From positions 62,001-126,000 of the forward strand of contig JAVTVY010033752.1 of NCBI GenBank assembly GCA_036873755.1: 64,000 nt of DNA, written 5' to 3'. Of the stretch, positions 25,661 to 35,676 are shown piece by piece (within the stretch, counting starts at the first letter, position 1; each line of letters begins with the position of its first letter). This DNA comes from Hanleya hanleyi. Its lineage: Eukaryota > Mollusca > Polyplacophora > Lepidopleurida > Hanleyidae. The notes under the pieces were generated by a model, which ran no database searches, was not told the origin of the DNA, and saw nothing but the letters and a program-made list of their open reading frames with translations. The position numbers and the translations under genes are program-made.

Positions 25661-28362
25661 GCATGTGAAATGTGATCGTATGGCAAATAAATGGCCAGTG
25701 GTATGTCCAGGGCTTAAAACTACAAAACAAAATTGAGAACGGTTCCATCCATGCTATCAGTCAAAAATCTCAATAATGTAGGCCTACATGTGGAATGTAG
25801 ACACTCCTTTGTTTCAGCTACAATTCAGAATAAGTTTTCAGAATATTATCAGGGTTTAACAAGCAAATTATTCTTCATCAACAAGTATCACAGCACACAA
25901 TGTGGATGCCACTAAACTGTTAGGATAAATGAATAGAAAAGTATATGTATATTATTTATCAGCTTTATTAAATAAGTTTACAGACTCACGCAGGTAGATC
26001 AATTTGGTGCTTCTGCAAAATCAAACCATTATTCAACTGCCAAATGCCAAGATAAATAGCCCCCCCCGGAAATATAATTTATCAGCAAAATTTAGAATAA
26101 CTGTTTTTGAACACCCAGGTTGGTGGATATCATCAACTGAAAGAAAACGACAGGGTTCCCACACCTTGGGGATTTCAAAATTCTAGACCTTTTCCATACC
26201 TTTTTCAAGACCTATCAAGTGTTTTTCCAGACTCAATGGACGCTTCAAATCAGCTATTACATTATACATTGCCAGGAAGAATTTTGAGACCGTTAGGTGA
26301 TATGAATCAAAACTAGTCAAGCTCAAGATGAACAATTAACTCCTTTATTATGATGATGATGTACATTGAGATCACTGCACCAACTTACAACTCGAAAATC
26401 AAAGCAGGTTCCAAATTGACAGAATGTTTCAAAAGCACAGCATGATGAACATTTTTATTTAAAAATAAATTCACGTTTTCTTTCATTCTATGAAACAGAA
26501 ATTAAAAGAATCAGGTTTATTGCTCTTTTTTGTCATACAGACTCACTAAGCCAGAATGAAAAAAAACAAAGACAAAAAAAAAACGAAGACAAAAAAAAAG
26601 ACCAAAAAAAAATTAAATGAAATGGCTGAAAAGTGTTCTAGTTCTGCAAAATCTTGATTGGATTGGAGAATCCCTCAAATTAATTTCAGAATAATTGTTC
26701 ATCTTTATATCGTTTGAACAAGTTAAAAAAAATATTAGAACTGATAAGACAACAAAGCTAGAAAAAAATACCAAGGGAGACAACTTTTGTACAAGTGCTC
26801 TAGAAGTATTGAGCGGAGTTATCCCCCTTCAAAACGTTGCCCCTGGAAACCGTAAACCACGCAATTTGCGTGCAGCTTGGAGGAGATATTTTGTGTCAAT
26901 TATCATTACCAATAAAGATTGCAATTATCAACACCAGTTTTATCAGACTGTAGTAACTTACAAAGTGAATGACAGGTACACGATTCACACAAACGGACGA
27001 ACCCACGAGGAGATGAATGGGTGTGAATGGACTGGTGCCGCAAGACAGTACATCTTCGGGAAATTTATGACCTATTCCAAGGTTCTAAGCGTGACATGTA
27101 CATGATCAGGTCAGGGCATTTGCAGCATTTCTGTTCTTCATTCAGTACATAGTACTGTTCATACGCCCTATGATATGTACTTTTGTTGCTAACATTATGC
27201 AAGTTTTGTTGTTAAAAAATAAAACTGAACGTACTTGTAGGCCTACTCGTTTGAAGCAGCAGACATTATAAATTTAGTTGACCTAGATTCTGCATTGAAG
27301 ATCAACCATTGAAACGCGGAAAACAACGAATTACGTCAATTATACAGTATTTTCGCCTGCATGTTGTCTGATCGTACTATTCTTGTTTATCTGATGATGC
27401 TAAACAATAATGATCTTGTGAACTTTGGGATAGGCCTAGGTCATAAATTTTATGAAGATGTACCATTTTGCGAGGACAGGACCGGATAGCTCTGGTTTCG
27501 AGATTGAGGTGGAACCCGACTACAGAAGCAAGGCCCACTGCAATGCATTGCAATGGGGAACCCCGTTATTTCAATTGTGTCCAAAGAAAAGATTCAAGAT
27601 TTCGTCGGGAACCATGACGATCCCTATTGGAAATACTATGAGTCGTGGGTTCCCCATATGACAATTATTTGGCGGGAGATTTCACGTTGCGCTCTTAGAC
27701 CTCCGTCTGATCGACGGAGGTAAAAACTGAAGCAACATATTTTTATTCAAATGGTCAAGTTCATTATTCCAAAAAAGCAAGTTTGTTTGATGAAAACTGA
27801 GAGAGTTATTAGCGCGTGATTTTGAGAATTATATTTTTCTAAATGACATCATTTATCTTTAAATAAATCGATTTTTGTTATCAATTCGAGAAAGTTATTT
27901 ATTTATTTAAATTCCTTGAATCAAGGGCTTTCAGAAAATGTATAGTTTGTGTGGATACAAAAAAGCCCTGCCCCGTATAATTAAGCAAAATTGTGATACA
28001 TACACGTACGCAACTGGGACCCGATACAGTAACCTTAAGGATATATATATATAGTGAGGTGTACACTGTTAATTTATACACAAAATTAAGCGAGGTGAAA
28101 GAAAGGTGGAAATAATTATATTCTTGTGGAGATCTGTTTTTGTTTTACTAACCACAACAACTCTAGCAACGATGACCATTTCTTGTCCAGCCTCTTTGGT
28201 TTCAGGTCTTTAAGTTCATAATTAAAGACCCCCATCATCCCAACGACACTCTTTCCTCCGACCAGATTTATAAAAGAATCGTTATAACGATTTTGCGCGT
28301 GGCAATGTTACAGAGTTTGGTTACATTGTTTTGCAAACTTGATTAGCCTGGACGCAATAATT
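25661..28362. other. non-coding stretch with fragments of repeats
   Basis: A fragment near 25680-25715 ('aaataaatggccagtgg...ccagggctta') resembles the small foldback at 37543-37641. A-rich simple sequence lies at 26560-26620. A hairpin CCTCCGTCTGATCGACGGAGG lies near 27701. The 136-codon frame at 26695-27105 has no recognisable domain and I do not call it a gene. Confidence 0.45.
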
Positions 28363-28710
28363 ATGTCTCCCCCAACTATGTTGGGGGGAGACATCTAGTG
28401 TTTGTGCTGTCTGTCTGGATGGATGGATGGATTACAAGCGTCTAGTCCGTCATTCATAATCCAGCCGTCGTCCATTAGAGAATATCCGCGTCCATAATCC
28501 AAAGACCTATTCCATTTCCATATAACAGTATTAGCACCAAATTCAAAAAGACAAAAGTATACATAAACATAGGCTTGTTTCCTGCAAGAGAAAGCGGTCA
28601 ACAGTTTTCAATGATGCCGGCAAGACATCATGATGTTCCAAAATATCAAATCCGTATCGCTGATCAGTATTCTTAATCCATAATATTCGTTATAGAGTCG
28701 TCATCTAAAA

Positions 28711-29060
28711 ATGATGTACCTCAGTCACGCTTTGATTGTGACTGTTCATATGAGTACCATGAGGATCTTGAAGTACATGGGCTCATACGGCCCCTAGCCC
28801 CGGGTTAAGCGGAATTAGACACATGTTACGAAACGTAGCCCCATAGATCTTGCACGCTACGTTCGTATTTTGCTATCAGCATGCGATATGTATCGCCAAA
28901 TTTGAGAAACTTTGAGTGAAGGCGCTTGGTAGAATAGCCCTGTTTTATAAGTTTCTGCAACAGTGTTTTGTGACGTTGATTAAAATCATCACATTTAACA
29001 CAGGATCTAGAAAATGCTACTAAGCGAGATATGTATACGCCATATGCAGGTCCCACTGGA
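28711..29060 (-). pseudogene. reverse-transcriptase C-terminal fragment, second copy
   Basis: Minus-strand frame with AYGVYISRLVAFSRSC, LLQKLIKQGYSTKRL and LIAKYERSVQDLW. It is the same family as 1712-2040 and better preserved. It lacks the catalytic core and is bounded by repeats. Confidence 0.6.
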
Positions 29061-29182
29061 ATATTACTATCCAGAAAGGGATAGTTTACGATGTCGAAAT
29101 TGTAATCATCTCTTTTGTCATAAAGTCGACGAGAGAGAATGGATGGATGGATGTCTGGATGGATGTCTGTCCGTCCCCTTGC

Positions 29183-29640
29183 CTTGTCTGCAAGATATCT
29201 TGAGAACTACTGGACGGAATTTCATCCAACTTGGATGGAAGCTTCAGTGGGATAGCCCCCTCATTTGATTAGGTTTTGATGTATGTGCGTGCATTCATCC
29301 GTGTCCGGTGTCCGTCCGCCCGTCCGTCCATCTACTTGTACATGTATATACAGGCCTTGTCTGCAAGATATCTTGAGAACTACTGGACGGAATTTCACCA
29401 AACTTGGATGGAAGCTTCATTGGGATAGCCCCCTCATTTGATTAGGTTTTGGTGTGTGTGCATGCATTCATCCGTGTCCGACGTCCGTCCGTCCGTCCAT
29501 CTACTTGTACATGTATATACAGGCATTGTCTGCAATATATCTTGAGAACTACTGGATGGAATTTCACAAAACTTGGATGGAAGCTTCATTGGGATAGCCA
29601 CCTCATTTGATCAGGTTTTTATGGTGTTCTACTTGGGCCA
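29183..29640 (+). repeat. ~170-bp tandem repeat, about 2.7 copies
   Basis: Units start near 29183, 29356 and 29525 (periods 173 and 169 bp). Each contains 'gatatcttgagaactactgg' and 'aacttggatggaagcttca', then GTCCGTCC runs. The third copy is truncated at the CGACG-rich block. Confidence 0.85.
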
Positions 29641-29644
29641 ATTT

Positions 29645-30008
29645 GATCTCGCGCGTCGACTTGCAAAAGGGCGACGCGCGACGGGCGACGCGAAGCGTTT
29701 TGAAACCCGACGTCGCCCTCTCCGTCGCGCGTCGCCTTTTGCAATGTTAAAGAGATAGGCCAAAACTGATGGTGTCTTATTTGGGCCAATTGCCCTATCT
29801 CCTAACATTGTAAAATTCGACGCGCGACGCGCGACGGAGAGGGCGACGTCGCCTTTCAAAACGCGACGTCGCCCTTTTCCGTCGCGCGTCGCCCTTTTAA
29901 AGGGCGACGCGCGACGCGCGGCGGACATTCGCGTCGTGCGTCGCCCTTTTAAAAGGGCGACGGACGACGGACGACGGACATTCGCGTCGCGCGTCGCCCT
30001 TTTGGTTT
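29645..30008. repeat. CGACGCGCGACG-rich foldback
   Basis: Two stretches made of GGGCGACG/CGCGTCGCCC variants face each other around an AT-rich centre (about 29750-29815). The centre is itself an inverted repeat (GCAATGTTAAAGAGATAGG against CCTATCTCCTAACATTG). CpG density is extreme compared with the rest of the window. Open frames here are artefacts of the repeats. Confidence 0.8.
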
Positions 30009-30037
30009 ACAAAAGTGCGCATGTCTGGGGGGAGCAT

Positions 30038-30472
30038 GTATTACTATAATGTTCACAGCTGTGATTTTCGATTCTTGTAGCTCCTGACTGACCGGTGTTG
30101 GTAATTATGTTTTTGCTGATCAATTTTCGAAGACTGGTACCTGTATTCCACAAAATCCACAAATTCGCTTGTCAATGTGTTACTATTTCGCCGGACTAAT
30201 ACGTCAATTAAATTCAAGTTTCCATTAATGAACAAAAGCGTATGTAAGTAACTATTATGCAGGATTAACAGTAACGACTGGGAAACAGAGGGAAAATAAT
30301 TAATCGCTTGTATAGTTCAATGGAACTGTGAGATCTTACATTCTGGAGACCTGTTAAAACGCGCCACGTTGCATTTTATCTCGAATCATACAACCCTTTT
30401 TCTGCCATTTCAGACAAGTGACTATATGCATGATATGCTGTCAAAGTAAAGGTGAGGTGTGGGGTCATTTAA
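30038..30472. other. flank of the giant element
   Basis: Ordinary AT-rich sequence ending in TTAA at 30469-30472, the target site of the 33-kb element. Confidence 0.6.
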
Positions 30473-30518
30473 CTACGGAAGCCCTCAGGGGACATGGGAG
30501 AAAAAAAAATTGGCATTG

Positions 30519-30778
30519 CTATGTCGTGCGCACGAGATAGACGCTATCTCGTTCGCACGAGTTAGTCGCTATGTCGTGCGAAAGACTTAGCTTCTATCTC
30601 GTGCGCACGACATAGAAACGAGGCTTCATGTTAAATGCACATAAGGCCTCGGTTTGGCCACACTGAGCCTCGTTCCTATCTCGTGCGCACGACATAGATC
30701 CTATCTCGTGGGAACGAGTTAGCTTGTATCTCGTGCGAACGAGTTAGCTCCTATCTCGTGGGAACGAGTTAGCACTTC
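30519..30778. repeat. palindrome array A1 (outermost left)
   Basis: Eight 22-bp units of the form CTATxTCGTxxxxACGAxxTAG, each an imperfect dyad with a GCGC, TCGC, GGGA or TTCCC-like centre, separated by 3 bp. A non-array gap (30624-30664) is bracketed by CGAGGC and GCCTCG. The outermost unit starts 46 bp from the element's end. Confidence 0.88.
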
Positions 30779-31690
30779 TCGCGAAATAAAGTAATTTTAG
30801 GTACTTGTACGCGTAATCGCAAAAACTTTGAAGAGACCATTTTAAATTTACCCATGGTCCCCAAAATTATAGGCTATCACAAAATGTCAGCTCTTTATTA
30901 TTTATCGCTTCGAGTATAGTCCAACGGTTGTGTAGGTGGAGTGGGTGGGAGAGAAAGTGGGTGGTGGGGTTACCGCAGCACATTCCCCAAGGCCTAAAGT
31001 TCTGACGGCGACATGAACGGGTGTAGAACTGGAAGTCGTAAGTTTGTAATAGGCTTTGGTTTTCATGTAGTATTAAAATTACCCAATAACCCTACCAGGC
31101 CTGAAATAGGGGTGGGGGGAGGGGGTTATTATGACCCACCGCCTCCTATCAAACTTGAGAGCAGAGACAGCGTAACTATGCAGTTTATCAAATTGGAGTC
31201 ACCTTAAGTCTATTTGCATAAAACCTGGAGAGGAGGATCATGGGAAAAATCAAAATGGTGTTCAAGTCGAAGTAACAGAAAAGTTATATTTTGCATCTTT
31301 CTTCAAAATGTTTGCTTTTCTGTCGATATTCAACATCTGCTTTTATTCCATATCTGATTATTATTAACTGATATGCTATGCACTATTTGCGGAGAAAATC
31401 ACATTAATTAAAGAATCGAAAAATCTGACTGAACAATCGACCAATTAATGTCTTTTGCAATATGATGTCATCGACACGTGACTGGATGTTTTTACATTTT
31501 CAGGTAAAGTTTTACCCAAAGATATAGTGTGGTAAGTTTGGGTTACCTAGCGCAAGGGATAAGAACGATGTTTTGTGATGGAGCGGGAGTGGAGGTGGGG
31601 ACAAATCCCACGCTCTTCTTTACCGACCTGGAAAAGTCTCAAAAACCCAGGACTGGAGATCCGCGCTAAGGCCTCGTCTTGACAATACTG
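30779..31690 (+). repeat. spacer module of the left arm, full length
   Basis: It begins AAATAAAGTAATTTTAGGTA, continues with a GCCATTTTAAATTTACCCATGG-like block, a G-rich tract, 'gatcatgggaaaaatcaaaatgg' and 'gtaaagttttacccaaagat', and ends in a GCGCTAAGGCCTCGTCTTGA block. Diverged copies are at 33757-34540 (left) and 59690-60420, 61390-61990 and 62304-63209 (right). Block order matches the TTAA MITE at 3890-4451 read in reverse. Confidence 0.75.
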
Positions 31691-32937
31691 AGCCTCGTCT
31701 CTATCTCGTTCCCACGAGTTAGCTACTATCTCGTTCCCACGAGTTAGCTGCTATCTCGTTCCCACGAGTTAGCTACTATCTCGTTCCCACGAGTTAGCTC
31801 CTATCTCGTGCGCACGACATAGAAGCGAGGCTTCATGTTGAATTCTGATCAGGCCTCGGTTTGGGAACAGTGAGCCTCGTCTCTATCTCGTGCGCACGCG
31901 TTAGCCCGTATCTCGTTCCCACGAGTTAGCTGCTATCTCGTTCCCACGAGTTAGCTACTATCTCGTTCCCACGAGTTAGCTCCTATCTCGTGCGCACGAC
32001 ATAGAAGCGAGGCTTCATGTTGAATTCCATTGAGGCCTCGGTTTGGGGACAGTGAGCATCTGATTACGTCACAGTGATGTCATATTCTCAACATGTACCT
32101 ATTTGCTGGCAAACTCTCCGAATATTATATTTGTGTAAATAAAAAATACATTAAAAATAAAATAGGAAATGATTATCTAATGCAAAATAAAGTAATTTTA
32201 GGTACTTCCTTGGGTTACCTAGCTCAAGGGATAAGAACGATGTTTTGTGATGGAGCATGGGGGGGGCACAAATCTCACGCCCTTCCTTACCGACCTGGAA
32301 AAGTCTCAAAAACCCAGGACTGGAGATCCGCGCTAAGGCCTCGTCTTGACAATACTGAGCCTCGTCTCTATCTCGTTCCCACGAGTTAGCTACTATCTCG
32401 TTCCCACGAGTTAGCTGCTATCTCGCTCCCACGAGTTAGCTGCTATCTCGTTCCCACGAGTTAGCTGCTATCTCGTTCCCACGAGTTAGCTCCTATCTCG
32501 TGCGCACGACATAGAAGCGAGGCTTCATGTTGAAATCTGATCAGGCCTCGGTTTGGGAACAGTGAGCCTCGTCTCTATCTCGTGCGCACGCGTTAGCCCG
32601 TATCTCGTTCCCACGAGTTAGCTGCTATCTCGTTCCCACGAGTTAGCTACTATCTCGTTCCCACGAGTTAGCTCCTATCTCGTGCGCACGACATAGAAGC
32701 GAGGCTTCATGTTGAATTCCATTGAGGCCTCGGTTTGGGAACAGTGAGCCTCGTCTCTATCTCGTGCGCACGCGTTAGCCCGTATCTCGTTCCCACGAGT
32801 TAGCTGCTATCTCGTTCCCACGAGTTAGCTGCTATCTCGTTCCCACGAGTTAGCTGCTATCGCGTTCCCACGAGTTAGTTACCATCTCGTTCCCACGAGT
32901 TGGCTCCTATCTCGTGCGCACGACATAGAGACGAGGT
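31691..32937. repeat. palindrome arrays A2-A6 with short spacers
   Basis: Five arrays at 31691-31831, 31872-32013, 32357-32523, 32564-32705 and 32746-32937, with 5 to 7 units each on a 25-bp period. Inner units have CTCGTTCCCACGAG cores; the last unit of each array has a CTCGTGCGCACGAC core. Each array opens with GAGCCTCGTCTC and closes with GCGAGGCTTC or similar, so the block itself is bracketed by an inverted GCCTCG. The 32014-32356 spacer is internally deleted relative to the right arm. Confidence 0.9.
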
Positions 32938-33151
32938 TTCGTCTTGCATTCGCATAATCACGGGGGTCAAACATCTCTTGGCTTAGATCTGTAGCTATCA
33001 ACATATCTAATGTATGAATCAAAGATGTCCACTCTGATTACGTCACAGTGATGTCATATTTTCAACAAGCTTTTATTTTCTGGCAGACTCTCCGAATATT
33101 ATAATTGTGTACATTAAAAAATACATTAAAAGAAAATAAAAAATGATTATT

Positions 33152-33744
33152 CCTACGAAGTAGGCTACCATCTGCAAATTGTCCGGTAGTCAGTCGGTCA
33201 GTCAGTCAGTCGGTGAGTCCATCCGAATCCTTTCGTCCACAAAATAAGGAGAACCGTTGACATCAGAACCTTTATTTTTGGCATGAACGTGCATTAGGGC
33301 ATTTTTACCAGCAAGTTCGGAGTTGACCGAATTCTGATGAAACTTTGATATATAATTATTTTTATTATTATTTATTGATGTCGTGCCCATCGGGAAACCT
33401 TGGCTGTTTGTTTCACTGTGACTTCTGAAGGTTCCCTGATACGACATATCACGTTGGACACCTGTTCTCGTAAAATCACCGAAGTTAAGCGACTTTGAGC
33501 CCGGTCAAGACTTGGATGGGTGACCTCGTGCCGTACTGCTGGGCTGATAAGTGTCCAGGGTAATAGGAACTGAGGGCGATAATAGTTGCTACGCTAATGA
33601 CTCACCAGCGGTGACATCCGAGAAAGTTAATAGTACCCACTGTCAATCAGAGACTGCTATATAAATTCTCTCGCGGTAGCACATAGGGCCCCCAAGCCAT
33701 CTCTCGAGTTCACACTTAAATCATAACAAACCATACTTCGTAGG
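33152..33744 (+). mobile_element. CCTACGAAGTAGG-ended element with 5S-derived segment, copy 2
   Basis: It starts CCTACGAAGTAGGCTACC and ends ACTTCGTAGG followed by TCCTGTGACG. It carries the (CAGT)n, 'ccatccgaatcctttcgtc' and 'gcatgaacgtgcattagg' blocks of the family. It lies at the equivalent position to the inverted copy at 60420-60944 in the other arm, so it was present before the arms became duplicated or were homogenised. Confidence 0.75.
33457..33545 (+). pseudogene. 5S rRNA-derived segment inside a mobile element
   Basis: The stretch contains CCTGTTCTCG, ATCACCGAAGTTAAGC, GAGCCCGGTC and GACTTGGATGGGTGACC in the order and spacing of the central and 3' part of animal 5S rRNA, including the internal control region (box A, intermediate element, box C). 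The 5' end of 5S is missing and the 3' end is altered. It could supply an internal Pol III promoter to the element. As a 5S gene it is not functional. Confidence 0.85.
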
Positions 33745-34540
33745 TCCTGTGACGCTAGCCATGTCTTATTCGAAATAAAGTAATTTTAGGTACTTAATTG
33801 CATAACGAGCAAAAGCATTGACGCCGCCATTTTAAATTTACCCATGGTCCCCAACATAATAGGCCTTCACAGAATGCCAGCTCTTAATTATTTATCGGTT
33901 CGAGTATAGTCCAGAGGGTTGTGTAGGTGGAGTGGGTGGGAGAGGAGGTGGGTGGTGGGGTGCTGCTCCAAGGCCTATAGTTCTGCTGAAATAGGGGTGA
34001 AAGGGGGGGGGGGGTATTATGACCCACCGTCTCCCATCAAACTTTCTACCCTATCGGACCTACACGAACTTGCATTGAGAGCTGTTACAGCGCGACTATG
34101 CAGTTTATCAAATTGGGGTCACCTTAAGCCTAGGGAGAGGAGGATCATGGGAATAATCAAAATGGTGTTCAAGTAGAGGTAAGAGAAATGTTATATTTTG
34201 CATCTTTCTTCAAAATGTTTGCTTTTCTGTCGATATTCAACATCTGCTTTTATTCCATATCTGATTATTATTTACTGATATGTTATGCACTACTTGCGGA
34301 GAAAATCACATTAAGTGAAAAATCGAAAAATCTGACTGAAAAATCGACCAATCAATGCCAATTTAGGTAAAGTTTTACCCAAAGATATAGTGTTGTAAGT
34401 TTGGGTCACCTAGCTCAAGGGATAAGACCGATATTCTGTGACGGAGAGAGGGGGGATCCCTCGCCCTTCCTTACCGACCTGGAAAAGTTAAAAAAAAACA
34501 GGACTGGAGCCCCGCGCTAAAGCCTCGTCTTGACAATACT

Positions 34541-34775
34541 GAGCCTCGACTCTATCTCGTTCCCACGAGTTAGCTGCTATCTCGTTCCCAAAAGTTAGCT
34601 GCTATCTCGTTCCCACGAGTTAGCTGCTATCTCGTTCCCACGAGTTAGCTACTATCTCGTTCCCACGAGTTAGGAGCTAACTCGTGCGCACGGGATAGTA
34701 GCTATCTCGTGCGCACGACATAGAGACGAGGCTGATACCTCGCTTCTACCTCGTGCGCACGACATAGAAACGAGG
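34541..34775. repeat. palindrome array A7 (innermost left)
   Basis: Eight units; the last three have GCGC centres and one is inverted in orientation (CTAACTCGTGCGCACGGGAT). It ends 70 bp before the integrase start codon, so it could also act as regulatory DNA for that gene. Confidence 0.85.
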
Positions 34776-34810
34776 TTCAGTGTTTTCAGATTGAGGCTCA
34801 TATGCGACAG

Positions 34811-34834
34811 CCGCCATTTTTGTGGGATGGTCGT
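34811..34834 (+). promoter_or_regulatory. shared start module, left arm
   Basis: CGCCATTTT followed within a few bases by GGGATGGTCGT. About 19 of 24 positions match the inverted right-arm sequence at 58674-58696. GCCGCCATTTT resembles the YY1 core-promoter motif. The ATG at 34827 opens a 13-codon upstream frame that overlaps the integrase start in another phase. Promoter function is inferred. Confidence 0.4.
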
Positions 34835-34845
34835 ACAGCTACAAG

Positions 34846-35676
34846 ATGTCACGAGAAGCTTTAATTGACAATTATTTTGCGCTTGGGATACAGTATAAAG
34901 ATATTTGTTTCCTTCTTAGCGAAAAACACGGCATTAACATGAGTGAAAGACATCTGAAAAGAATACTTCGCCATAGAGGCTTGCATCGCAAATCCCATTA
35001 TGCCCATCTAGTTGATGTTTTTGACTATATACAGTTACAACTTCGTGGATCCGGACACTTACATGGCTATCGTTGGATGTACCATAAATGTAGACTTTCT
35101 GGGTATCATGTTAAGAGGGAAGTGGTACGGCAAATACTATTAGAATTGGATGCTGGAGGAGTGGAACTTCGAAAGGCCAGGCGTCTGCATCGACGAACAT
35201 ACCTTGGCCGTGGACCAAACTACGTGTGGCACCTTGATTCATATGACAAGTTGAAACCTTATGGTATTTGTATTAATGGTTGCATTGACGGTTACTCAAG
35301 AAAGATAGTTTGGTTAAATGCATACACGACAAACAATGACCCGGCAGTAATTGGTGGGTATTATGTCGAAACACTGATTGAAGTTGGAGGCTGTCCACGG
35401 GTGTTGAGAGTCGATCCTGGCACTGAAAATAGTCTCATAAAAATATTTCAACCATTTCTAAGACGAAACGGCGAAGATGATATGGCAGGGGATAGGAGCT
35501 TTTTGGAAGGATCAAGTGTGCTGAATCAGCGAATAGAAAGTTGGTGGTGTCAGTTGAGGAAACAGTGTGCAGACTTTTGGATGAGATTGTTTCACGAAAT
35601 GAAAGAGGACGGCCTATTCAATGGCGGGTTTTTGGACAAGAATATCCTACAATTCTGTTTCATGGGTCTAATTCAG
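34846..35676 (+). CDS. rve-type integrase/transposase, exon 1
   Basis: Exon 1 codes for residues 1-277 of a 385-aa protein. Residues 10-45 look like a helix-turn-helix (YKDICFLLSEKHGINMSERH). The catalytic core follows with the DDE triad: D131 in YVWHLDSYDKL, D190 in LRVDPGTEN, E231 in NQRIESWW. The spacings (59 and 41) fit retroviral-type integrase folds; there is no HHCC zinc domain. The first in-frame ATG is at 34846; an earlier open stretch from 34822 lacks ATG. The exon ends in CAG|GTGAGT at 35676/35677, phase 0. Proteins like this are multicopy in fish, corals and other invertebrates. It sits immediately inside the left terminal repeat and reads inward, as expected of the element's own recombinase. 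Strand transfer at TTAA is inference. Confidence 0.88.

Larger units (their letters stand above)
28363..30037 (+). mobile_element. composite element with TCTCCCCC-type ends
   Basis: It starts with a 32-bp palindrome whose half is ATGTCTCCCCCAACTATG. It closes with a related inverted 'ctggggggagcat' (30026-30037). Inside are GGATG and GTCCGTCC simple runs, a nested reverse-transcriptase fragment, ~170-bp tandem repeats and a CGACG-rich foldback. Similar non-coding repeats with 'cttgtctgcaagatatcttg' sentences are widespread in marine invertebrate genomes (from memory). No protein encoded. Confidence 0.55.
30473..34834 (+). repeat. left terminal inverted repeat of the giant element (4.4 kb)
   Basis: Inverted partner of 58674-63540. 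It contains arrays A1-A7, spacer modules at 30779-31690, 32014-32356 and 33757-34540, and the CCTACGAAGTAGG element at 33152-33744. The inner edge is set at the CGCCATTTT...ATG module shared with the right arm. Confidence 0.82.

Noticed and set aside
26695..27105. 136-codon plus-strand frame
   Set aside because: No recognised domain, AT-rich start, no splice or repeat context that supports a gene.
29629..29928. Arg/Ala-rich frames in the CGACG block
   Set aside because: Product of simple-sequence words; frames are open on both strands.
33457..33545. Functional 5S rRNA gene
   Set aside because: 5' third missing, 3' end altered, and the segment lies within a repeated mobile element; a second identical partial copy exists.
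30519..34775. Regularly spaced short repeats resembling a CRISPR array
   Set aside because: Units are contiguous with 3-bp gaps, there are no unique spacers, no cas genes, and the surrounding genes are spliced eukaryotic ones.
34822..34845. Integrase start at the beginning of the open frame
   Set aside because: It begins with GTG; the first in-frame ATG is at 34846, and family members start close to the helix-turn-helix.
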